Below are positions 46,457 through 56,099 of a stretch of DNA of 64,000 bases, in pieces; positions within the stretch are counted from its first letter, which is position 1, and every line of letters begins with the position of its first letter. The position numbers were made by a program, and so were the translations under genes. Origin of the DNA: Atriophallophorus winterbourni. Lineage: Eukaryota; Platyhelminthes; Trematoda; Plagiorchiida; Microphallidae. The notes beneath the pieces are model-generated. The model saw only the letters and a program-made list of their open reading frames with translations. It was not told where the DNA came from and ran no database searches. The stretch is from contig JACCGJ010013588.1 of assembly GCA_013407085.1 (NCBI GenBank), positions 1-64,000 of the forward strand. The letters are read 5' to 3'.

Positions 46457-46635
46457 TGTAACACCGCTTGTTTATCCTTATCAAAACATTGACCTTGACA
46501 ATATTAACTTCCGTTTTTTCGTGCGTGCATCGTAAACGCTCTGTACGCGTTTTGGCTACCGCGATAAACCTTTCATCTCCTGTGCCTTTTCTCCAACGTT
46601 CTTGGGACATTATTGTAGTAATCTGGTCTACTACA
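46457..46635 (+). repeat. 3' LTR
   Basis: This LTR follows a purine-rich tract and is followed by the duplicated CGCC. One base is missing compared with the 5' copy in a G run. Confidence 0.85.
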
Positions 46636-46639
46636 CGCC

Positions 46640-48180
46640 TACAAACATCAACTAAGAATGTACTCGCTTCGGTGGTACAAACACAAATAAAACAACCACC
46701 TTTCCGGCGCGGATGTGCAATCGTGCAGCATTTCTGTGCTGTGCGGCTAACATCGTGTTAAATTGATTGGTCACCGGAAGTGAGCAGCATGCTGAAACAG
46801 GATGAAGTCTCACTACCATTACTATTTTCTTTCTCATATCTGTCTAGGCCTAGGCAACTTGACAGTATTTTAGCTCTGACTGTGCGGCACTTTGCCTGGG
46901 TTGTGGTTTCATACCATATCATAAGAATGACGTCACGTGAAGTTCTGATACAAAAATGAGCTTCTTGTGTATGTTTGCCTGTTTGGGGTGTAAGTCTGAT
47001 TCACGAAGTACCAGTTTTAAAGCAGCATCTAAACATACGATATTTTTGCTTAGTGTTGCATAACGCTTTCTGTTATGCAGTGGACAATTAGTTTCATGCT
47101 CAAAATATGTATAGCGGCATAAATGTGTTTTAGAGTTATTTTATTTCGCTCATGTCATTTCAATGACGTTCAATTCTAGCTCTGGTGCTGACGTGTACTG
47201 CTTTTTCAGGCAAAGATCGGAGGCAACAATTCCGAAGTTCATTACGGCCATCTAATCTCCATTCTATTTCTTAGTCATTTAAGAATGAGAGAAAATCCTC
47301 AACCATAAGAAAAATTAACGTTTAGATGAAGTTTCCGATATTGTCAGATGAACATTTTCAAGTTCTCTTCTTTTCTCACCCCATACCCCGATTGCTATAA
47401 TGCAAGTAAAATCCGCATATTTGATGTACGTATATTTTCTATACTACGATTATTACGAATTCCATTGATTTTCTAATCACAAGTTCCCCACTTTCGTATA
47501 TTCAGTTTTGCAATTTTCCCATCTAAAACACCAGATTACGTGTCTTGCAGAAATCGTGAATATTTTTATGTCAAATACATAACAATTAACAAATACAAAA
47601 TAAGAGAGAGTTATATTTCTGTACATTACACAACTGTTTATTTGGTAAGCCTAAGGATCAGAAATATGAGTGTTAATGCACGTAATGTAATATATATTTA
47701 CCATAATTAATTAAATTCTACGCAAAATATGTTACAATATGAAGAATTTCTGAATAATTTCTAATCTTGGTTTTTTACAATAAGTTTATCATTCACAGGT
47801 TTTTACTGCACCTTCGTCTATTAGTAGTTTATTTGAATATGCGTGTAACATTATATGCTGACATCCTTAGCTTAGCGAATCTACTGTTCAGATGTTCAAA
47901 ATTAATAAAAATCACTGTTGTACGTAAGGTATTTTATTCAATTTCTGTAAATTTACTGATCTCAAAAATTAAAATTTTCCAAACTTGGAGTTTCAATTGG
48001 AAGTGTAGCGGATAAGCCGAGCGTTATGTAAAATAAAAATTGTTCTAAGTGTTGTGAATTATTATAAGTGTATGAAATTATGTATAAATATATATAATTA
48101 TATTTATGCAAGAAAAGAATACACTGAGTGTCAACAACAGACTTACGAAATCCTTGTGTGGTCCACTCGGATTATTGCTA
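46640..48180. other. No gene recognised
   Basis: This AT-rich stretch has short frames only. One frame (47767-48015) is rich in Leu, Ile and Ser and has no splice or family support. Confidence 0.4.
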
Positions 48181-48219
48181 ACAACGTATTTGACCCGTGT
48201 TATTTCTTCAGCGGGATAA

Positions 48220-48474
48220 TTGCTCGTCGTAGATGGAACAAGCAGTGAATTACCGAAAAGGGAAGAAATATTCTGGGTCAGTAATCTGAAACAATTATTT
48301 AGTGGTTCGGCACCACGTAAGTTATCAGACGTTCACGCTGTAGGAAGCGCAAGTGTGTGTTCAGTTGATTTAAAAAAAACGACACACAGCATCATGATGG
48401 AAAATGTTTATGGAAATGAACTTACTTTTGGAATTATTAAGGAATTATATCAATTGGGAATAATTCCTACATAA
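48220..48474 (+). CDS. Small unrecognised open frame
   Basis: An open frame without an ATG start (about 84 codons) contains PKREEIFWVSNLKQLF and a C-terminal ELTFGIIKELYQLGIIPT, then TAA. An acceptor-like TTATTTCTTCAG lies just upstream at 48200-48211. No domain was recognised. It may be an isolated exon or chance. Confidence 0.2.
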   Translation: MLVVDGTSSELPKREEIFWVSNLKQLFSGSAPRKLSDVHAVGSASVCSVDLKKTTHSIMMENVYGNELTFGIIKELYQLGIIPT

Positions 48475-48839
48475 CTCCCCCCCTAGAGCGGTGGCTGTTC
48501 AGCCATGCTCGACATCCATCTTTGGTGTGTACCAACGGGATCGTGCCACGCTTCGACCCAACGGACGTTGATACTAAACATCTTTAATTGTCGTTGCTTC
48601 ATAGGTTAAGAGTAGTTAAAGAACAGATGTCATTTACAAATTGGCTTCTGGCGTATATTCGAAATCAAGATTATATAAGGGATAAGATACCGGAGTGCCT
48701 TTTACATCAACCAATATAGGTGACACACACTCAGGTAAACATGGAGCCATAGTTCTAATAGTAATGACTCGTACATGTGCAATGAACCTGACAGGCGGCG
48801 CAACTCCATTAGTATGGTACATGACGTTTTGTTGCCAAT

Positions 48840-49795
48840 CTCTAGGAATGAGGGGCCAAGTAATTTGGAAATCACAGGTAAAAGAGTAATGTGTCAGTAA
48901 ATATAAACATCAAAGCGAATTCCAGCTTTATTAATTATTCCGCGTTTCCAATCTGTAGGACTTACTTCATTTGCTAGTGTTTTTTGAGCAGCTATATGAG
49001 AGATTTATATAGAAAATTCGCACATTGATCAAATATTAGAGGAGTTACCCCGTCTTCCCTGTGAGAATTTCCAGTGTAAAGATTTAATAATCCTTCAAGG
49101 TAGCGTTTCGAAGTGACGTTTATTTCATTCATTGCAAAGGTGGTTGAATTTGTTTGATTTTGAATGATTATTGCATGTTCTCTCGGGTTGAATACAGATT
49201 AATGAAAAGTGGCCGAAGCTTCAGCAGTTTCTGATGCAGTTGCTTCAGTGAAAGCGAGTGGGATTAGATTTGTATGCACTTGATCCCAAATAGTATGAGC
49301 TTACGTTTTTCATATGCACCTCATCCGTTATCTTCATGATTTTATCGAATCGGTAATTGTTACCTATACAATGATGTACCAGTCGACCATCATAATTAGA
49401 AATATTGTTGCTTTTTATACTACTTATAAGTAGCAAATAAGAAGCTGTTTCTAAAAGCAATCTGACCATACCCTGAAGGAAATGAACTCAGTTTCGGACA
49501 TTATTAAGGTACTTACTCAGCCAGGTAAGAAAGCACCTATTTATACCAACATCCTGCAGCTTGCTCAGCGGTATAGATTAGTCCACGCGATCAAACGCCT
49601 CTGATATGTCCACGTAATTCGCATGCACGCAACCACCATCATCCACAGCCTGCGTCCAGTCGTCCATTGTCTCCAGTATGTTAATCAAACATGAACAAGA
49701 CTTCCGAAATCCATGTTGATCTCTGGACAACAAGTTTGGGTTTCGAGATGACTCACTTTATCTCGCGATAATTTATGAATGAGATAATGTCTTGC
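48840..49795 (-). mobile_element. CR1-like fragments
   Basis: The minus strand shows pieces in order: ATFH and NPREHAIIIQNQTNSTTF (about 49110-49250), then EDGVTPLIFDQCANFLYKSL and PTDWKRGIINKAGI (about 48900-49085). A separate piece at 49505-49795 encodes the middle of reverse transcriptase (FRKSCSCLINILETMDDWT, then VDISEAFDRVD). Stops and rearrangement are frequent. Confidence 0.65.
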
Positions 49796-49799
49796 TCAC

Positions 49800-51200
49800 A
49801 CCCCTTCGCACTTACACACCACAACCGGTTTCTGATTATTTACCGTCATCAGGTGAAGACAGTGAGATAAGTTTCTGTTAGCCTAAAAACAGTAATATAT
49901 ATGTATAGTAATGTGTACGCGAATGCCAATACAACATGGTGTTCGTACAATCAAGACCAATGTCTCCGTTTACCAACGGCAAACATCCAGCATCCCGAAA
50001 TGGTCTGTTAGGGATGAGAACGTGAGCAACACATTACTTTGGTCATCCATAGGCGCCTTGAGTTCTTCACCAAGAATCACTTTGTGATTCTGTGTCTGAA
50101 CATCGTGGTTCGTTGTGCGTACCCTATGTAGAAGTGGCATGCAAGTAATACTATGTTTACCACTTTTTCAAGGCTCACTGAACCTAGTCTTACTGTCTCA
50201 CCTAAAGACGGTAAACAGCCAGATACCTGCAGTGGTGTGTAAAGGATGGAGATGTGAGCATCACATTACTTTGGTCATCCATAAGCGCCTTGAGTGCTTG
50301 ACCAATAAACAATTTGTGATTCTGTCTGAACATCGTGGTTCGTTGTACAAACCCTATTTAGCAGAGGTATACTAGAATAACATTGTTTACCACTTTCCCA
50401 CTGTTACAAGTCTAACTGAAAGTGATCGTACTGTCTTCATCTGCCGACGTCAAACAGTTAGAAACCGGTAGTGATGTTAGGGTTTAAGGATGTTAGCAAC
50501 ACATTACTTTTTTCATCCATAAGTGCTTGAGTGCTTGACCAAGAATCACTTTGTGATTCTGTGTTTGAACATCGTGGTTCGTTGTACTAACCCTATGTAG
50601 CAATGGCATGCAAGTATTACTATGCTTTTCACTTTACCACTTTTGCAAGGCTCACTGAACCTGGTCTTACTGTTTCCACCTGGAGACGGTAAACAGCGAG
50701 ATACCTGCAGTGGTGCGTCAAGGATGGGGATGTGAGAAACATTACTTTGGTCATCCATAAGCGCCTTGATTGCTTGACCAAGAAACAATTTGTGATTCTG
50801 ACTGAACATCGGGGTTCGTTGTACGGACCCTATGTAGCAGTGGCATGCAAGTATTACTATGTTTACCACTGTTTCAAGGCTCACTGAACCTGGTCTTACT
50901 GTCTCCACCTGAAGACGGTAAACAGCCAGATACCTGTACTGGTGTGTAAAGGATGGATGTGAGAAACACATTACTTTGGTCATCCATAAGCGCCTTGAGT
51001 GCTTGACCAAGAAACAATTTGTGATTCTCTCTGAACATCGTGGTTCGTTGTGCGAACCCTATATAACAGAGGTATACTAGAATAACATTGTTTACCACTT
51101 TCCCACTGTTACAAGGCTCACTGAACCTGATCTTACTGTCTCCACCTGACGAGGGCCAACAGCCAGAAACCGGTAGTGGAGTGTAAGGGATGTGAATGTA
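49800..51200 (+). repeat. Tandem array of about 235-bp units
   Basis: Units recur with starts marked by GTTTACCAC at about 50154, 50385, 50867 and 51091, plus a diverged one near 50625. Each unit carries CAAGGCTCACTGAACCTGGT, TACTGTCTCCACCTG, GTAAACAGCCAGATACCTGC, TTGGTCATCCATAAGCGCC and TGACCAAGAAACAATTTGTG. The first unit (49805-49885) is inverted relative to the rest, so the block ends in inverted copies. No open frame is conserved. Confidence 0.8.
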
Positions 51201-51224
51201 TGTTAGTGGTTTGTATTCCGAATT

Positions 51225-51370
51225 CGCGTTTCGAATTAACATTTAATTCACTCATGGCAACCGTGGTTGAAATTGTTTGATTTTGAATGTATATTGCATG
51301 TTCTCTGAGGTTCATTACAGAATAATAAAACGTGGCCAAAGCTCAAGCAGTTTCTGATGCATTTGTTGTT
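51225..51370 (-). mobile_element. CR1-like fragment beside the array
   Basis: The minus strand reads ATFYYSVMNLREHAIYIQNQ, the same protein stretch as the fragment at 49110-49250. The two homologous fragments flank the tandem array, which suggests the array grew within or next to a duplicated CR1 piece. Confidence 0.65.
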
Positions 51371-51614
51371 GTTTAATCTGACGTCTTCATACACTCATCT
51401 CCAGGTTTCGCTATAATTCAATAGTTAACCATACGATGAAGTATTTTGGGATGGGGCTCCATCATGTGCGATATCTGTTCTAGGTAGCACAACTTGTCTT
51501 GTATGAAAATTTGTTTATTTTGTTCCACTGAACAAAGGTTAGAAACATATACCCAAACTGGCTACACGATGACCTCAGTATATAATGAAAAAATCATGTA
51601 ATATTCATCATTCT

Positions 51615-51788
51615 GAACTAGTTATATTCGAGAGTTTCTAGAATCGTTGTATTCAACATCACGATCAATCAATGCGCACGTTCAATTGGATGGGATCTAC
51701 GGAACTAGTTATATTCGAGAGTTTCTAGAATCGTTGTATTCAACTTCACGATCAATCAATGCGCACGTTCAATTGGATGGGATCTACG
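51615..51788 (+). repeat. 87-bp tandem duplication
   Basis: Two adjacent 87-bp copies starting GAACTAGTTATATTCGAGAG differ at one position (CAACATCACG against CAACTTCACG). Because 87 is divisible by three, an open frame passes through both (SRSINAHVQLDGIYG appears twice). The surrounding sequence to 52.1 kb is not recognised. Confidence 0.85.
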
Positions 51789-52329
51789 GACCAATGAGAA
51801 TATGCCAACAAGTAGGACATGCCAGAATACATGCCTATCACAGTAGATGAGGCCGCAACGCAACAAATGAATTCGAAAGATGCCCATCTTCTAGTTGCTT
51901 TGACAGAAGATTCGCTGATGTTGTCATCTAGTTTGGCGACAAAAATTCAAGAATGAACAAAACTATCTCGTACAGCACATTTGACGTACAATCCCGTATA
52001 TCAGGCGGAGACATTAAAATTAGCAAACTTATATGCAATCAAACCTGGACAGGATATCCAGGCTCGCTACAGTCATAATCGTATAACTCCTATCAGATAG
52101 GTCAAAATGATGTCAATGTTGGAACAACTGATATTCAAGTTTACTGTTAACCTAACGAAAACGCCTTACGACTTGCATTCTTAGAGAGCGTATCTAAATG
52201 TTGTATTGGTGTGAGTTCAAAATCTAATGAAAATATGTAATGATTTCGATGGTATTTCAATTTTCTTTCAAAAGGATTATGAATTATTCGTATTACAAAG
52301 TGTAATGTTAGTATAAATTGGATTAATAA

Positions 52330-52440
52330 TTTTCCAATACTTTGTAACTCACGGCAAAAAATCATTCTCTCTACACCTAGAGATAGCAAACAGCCTGAAA
52401 GCGAGTGTGGTGTGAAAGTGCAAGGGATGTGAGTAATCCT
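52330..52440 (+). repeat. Solo unit of the 235-bp family
   Basis: The core of the unit is present and diverged: ACTCACGGCAAAAAATC, TCTACACCTAGAGATAGC and AAACAGCCTGAAAGCG. Confidence 0.5.
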
Positions 52441-52529
52441 GTAACTTGTCATTTTCATCTATTTGATCGGTTGACTAAGGTCAACCGATCGGTCGTCCAA
52501 TGGTTGGCTGTGCCAATTTAATTAACGGT

Positions 52530-53268
52530 GGCATTTAAGATTCAAGAATTTATGGTCACAAAAAGCAGATAGCTTCACAATTACCATATCATAGTAAATA
52601 TGCGTTCAATAAGAGGTATAAAAAATCAATTATACGATGTCACTGGAGTCAAGTAATATGCTCACCCTGAGTCAATACACAGGCATCGTCAAATAGTTAT
52701 GTAACAAATAATTGTCCAAGGTTCGAGTGAATGTTTGGATACAGGGAGAGGTGATAATTGCTTCGGGAAGGGCATTCCACAGGAAACAGACACGTACTGA
52801 ATAGAAATATCGGCGACAATTAGTGCGGGAATGGGGAATTTGTAGTGCCGCTGAGTGGCTACGTGTAATTCCTGATTCACGGTATTTGAACAAATGTTTG
52901 AGTGGATGATCTGGAGTATTCAATATCTTGTAAGTAATTATAACGTCACTTCGAAGTCTACGTTGAAGGGGAGTGGAGAGCTTTAGCTTTTTCAACCTTT
53001 CCTCGTATGTAAGGTCTCGAAAACCAAGCACGAGTTTAGTTTCACGATGATAAATCCTGTCAAGCAAGAATATATCTTTTTTCATCCACGGAGTCCATGC
53101 TTGCGATGCGTGTTCCATTGTGGGAATTAAGTAGGTCTTCATGATTCTTGGCAACGTTACAGGCGTAAAGGTTCTGAAGATCCGTCGAAGCATACCTAGA
53201 AGCTTTGAAGCACGCTTGTAAATGACCTCACAATGCACGCTGTTCATTAGTACAACTTTGTTTACCAC
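52530..53268 (-). mobile_element. CR1-like 3' end with open C-terminal region
   Basis: A minus-strand frame of 198 codons (52672-53268) encodes the C-terminal part of a CR1-like reverse transcriptase (RASKLLGMLRRIF, then TLPRIMKTYLIPTMEHASQA and FYSVRVCFLWNALPEA), homologous to 35.6-36.2 kb but clearly diverged. The 3' tail (GATTCAAGAATTTATGG, reversed) is near 52540. The 5' side is cut exactly where a 235-bp family unit begins. Confidence 0.85.
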
Positions 53269-53385
53269 TTACTCACGGTTTCAAGGCTAATTGAACCTAG
53301 TCTAACTGTTTACACCTGATGACGGCAAACAGACAGAAATCGGTAGTGGAGTGCAATTGCGTCAGATGTGAGCACTGTAAAACCT
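53255..53385 (+). repeat. Solo unit of the 235-bp family
   Basis: GTTTACCACTTACTCACGG and CAAGGCTAATTGAACCTAGT match the array unit. It abuts the truncated CR1 copy. Confidence 0.6.
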
Positions 53386-54007
53386 GTTTATTTTAATCTA
53401 TTTGATAGGCTGACTTACATCAACTGTGTGGATCGTTCATCAAAATATGGGCCCTGTAAATTTTACGTCTTGAACGCATCCGTTCATGTCTGCACTAATT
53501 CCACGCTTACGAATCATTTAACGCATTGGTCCCACGTGTCGAACTCTACAACCGACACTTTGTAGATGTTAGAATGCAAGCGATATTTGTTGGCTTACTT
53601 ATGTTACTTTGGTGAACGTTATGATATTTGACGAAACAGTGTTTACGATGCAAACTCATTCTCACAGTTTTTTCAACTATCACACAGAAGAATGAAAAGA
53701 ATAATTGAAATTCTCTTCACACGTGCTGTGCACCCTATTTTTATCGTAAATGAAAAACAATATATTTTTATCTTACAACCTGATCCTCGGCGCAATTGTG
53801 TGCAAACATACCAAAATGGTAAATCTGAGGTCAAAATTATTTTTAGGACACAGGAATGTATGAATCTCAGGTAAAAACGTGCTGTAGTTTTGGCCTGAAC
53901 AGCAACCAATTAGAGTGGAGAGTCCTTTCTTCAAGCAACGATTATATTCAATGTTGTGTTTAAAAAAATTTACAAACGTGGTGTGGCAATTAATTTTGGA
54001 TCAGAAA

Positions 54008-54062
54008 ATGGATTGGAAATGGCTACACGTTGTGTGTTTATTGACTTTTCTGTCGCATATGA
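54008..54062 (+). CDS. L1CAM/neuroglian-like receptor, exon 1 (signal peptide)
   Basis: The gene encodes a cell-surface adhesion receptor of the immunoglobulin/fibronectin type III type, which in animals mediates neural cell contacts. This exon starts at ATG in TCAGAAAATGG and reads MDWKWLHVVCLLTFLSHM. It has a Lys near the start and a hydrophobic core (VVCLLTFL), as in a signal peptide. The donor GTGAGT at 54063 leaves one codon base. The next exon at 55747 supplies two, giving Arg. Phases also match at both later junctions. No upstream in-frame continuation or promoter was recognised. Confidence 0.65.
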
Positions 54063-54734
54063 GTGAGTTCTTTTAACCGAAATATGTAAATTGACTACAT
54101 TGGTGACTGACCATTGTTCCAAAAAATAATGCGATGTTACGTACATTCTCCGATTGTAGAAGACTGAGTACGAATCCGTTTGTAGTGAGATATTTCAGGG
54201 ATTCCTAGCAGCACGATGGATTAATCTTTTTAACAGTTTGGTCCATAAATACTAAGTACTCGTTTATATGATCTCCGTTTATTGGTGATAGAGAAAAGAG
54301 ATATATTTATGTACAACGTATTTGCGATATAAGGCTCATTGAATCAAACAATCATGTCTCCATCTGGGAACGTCAAACAGTCAGAAAACCGTTGCTAAAC
54401 AATGTTGAATGCAATCTGTGAGATCAGTTTTTGGTAATTTTTCACTTCTGACGCAGAGGCTTCGTCAAACCAAGGGTGATATTCAGGAAAAGGAACATGA
54501 TTAAGTAGAAGTCAACCCTCCATCACTCATTTGACCTTACAACTAAACAGTCTATATTACGCCTAAGGTGTGTCGATTTGCGTACTATTGTATACTCTCA
54601 TCAATCCAATACAAGTGAACATGGTCAAGGTCGGTTGACACAGCGGGCCACATGCGGAAAAGTACATAACTAACGCGGCTAAGGTCATACTATTTTTTGA
54701 AGAAAAACACAAATCTAATTAGAATGTATGAGGT

Positions 54735-55400
54735 TGAGATGCCGATTGGTAGAGCAGCTGCCAACTCATTTCGTTTAAACTCCCGTGTCTGAGGAACCCG
54801 CAATTTGACTGACAAAGATGATGTTATACAGCGCGTGCTTACTCAATGCTTAAATTTGCAGGAATGTGACCTAAACTCTGCACGAAAACAAGGACAGGCG
54901 ATAAACGCTTTCCATATGAGTGCAATGTGCCGCATTTGAAAGATATTTATGATGGTCAAAGTAAACATGCCCATGGTTTTTTGAAGCTAGTCAACAAAGC
55001 ACGGTCACTGTATTACAACTCCTACCTGGGTCATGTGTACAGAATGGATAATAGTCGTGTTCGAAAATATATACTCACACAAAAGTTTTAAAATTACGAA
55101 TTTTACCTTTGAGCACAGCCTAGTTGAAATACGATTACGGTTGCAAAACATATATGAAAGCTATTGACATTGACCTTACGGGTTGCCAGAAACTTGCTCT
55201 TAAACGCTAACTCAGCCGAAACTGTATGATGTATCCTCCCAATCTGCGGACTCAGCAGATACTTCTCTCGGCTGCTGAACGTAGATCACGCCACGACAGT
55301 AAACTCGTTTGAAACGCTGTGCGGTGTCTACCCATAGTTGTTTTCGACAGAAGGAGGTTAGCGCAAAAAACAAAACAGCGTCATTCTAAAATTCCAGCAT
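54735..55400 (+). mobile_element. RTE C-terminal fragment in intron 1
   Basis: Decayed frames show RIGRAAANSFRLNSRV, then SLYYNSYLGHVYRMDNSR, matching the end of RTE reverse transcriptases (LNSRVWGNR and RWLGHVYRM motifs). Stops are frequent. It lies between exons 1 and 2 of the receptor gene. Confidence 0.6.
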
Positions 55401-55746
55401 ATCACATTGAAATATAGCGCATAACATAACACTGCACAGCAACCACTGTGCTCGGTCTACAAATTTGCTCCTTAATGTGGTGCAGAAGTGAGATTGAAAG
55501 CTCCTATCTAAAATACGTTTCCCAGAGCAGGTTGCAATTCGAAAATTTTCGATTTCGGTACACGAGACTACCGCTGAGAGGATGAATAATGTTGCTTAAA
55601 CATGCGACACGCCTTTGATTAAAAACAAGGTTAAAACTTGGTAGCAAGCATCCTAATCAAGAGTTACAACTCTGTGTAGGGTAAAGGTTGGTTCACTATG
55701 TAAATTTAAATATGAATTCCAGAACAAAATTGCGATATCGTTTCAG

Positions 55747-55855
55747 GAACCCCAGCGAATGGAAAATTTGTCTTTGCGCCTTCTCTGGTGTACACCTACG
55801 AAGGATCTCCGGTGTTTCTCCTATGTCAGATGGATGAAAATGTGGAAAAGATAAG
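55747..55855 (+). CDS. L1CAM/neuroglian-like receptor, exon 2 (first half of Ig domain)
   Basis: A TTTCAG acceptor and GTAAGT donor bound 109 nt, phase 1 to phase 2. The peptide FVFAPSLVYTYEGSPVFLLC has the typical early part of an immunoglobulin domain: a strand, then a gly turn (YEGSPV), then the first conserved cysteine (FLLCQM). The split codon AG+T joins exon 3 as Ser, placing the conserved Trp 13 residues after the cysteine, the normal spacing. Confidence 0.85.
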
Positions 55856-56099
55856 GTAAGTGCAGATATATAAATAGAAAGACAATGCTTCGATGTTCAT
55901 GAGTGTGTGTTCCCTGAGTTTGCACCCGCGATTTACGGGCATTTTTTAACCAAAGTAGATTACATCATCAAATTAACTTAGTGCGAAACAAAAAGATCTT
56001 GAAGCTAACCATAATTATACGACGTTAACCTGCATTTCTGGGCTGCTTGTCATACAATCGTTGCGATTCCTGCGTCGCATGTTGAACAAGCCTCAACAT

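Larger units (their letters stand above)
44165..46635 (+). mobile_element. CsRn1-like deletion derivative with LTRs and target duplication
   Basis: LTRs of 180 and 179 bp (44165-44344 and 46457-46635) differ by a few bases. The element is flanked by CGCC (44161-44164 and 46636-46639), a 4-bp target duplication. A primer-binding site resembling the end of tRNA-Trp lies three bases after the 5' LTR, and a G-rich purine tract (GGAGGGGGG) lies before the 3' LTR. The interior keeps only the integrase zinc-binding part and the Pol C-terminus. Gag, protease, reverse transcriptase and most of integrase are gone, so transposition would need helper proteins. Confidence 0.88.
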
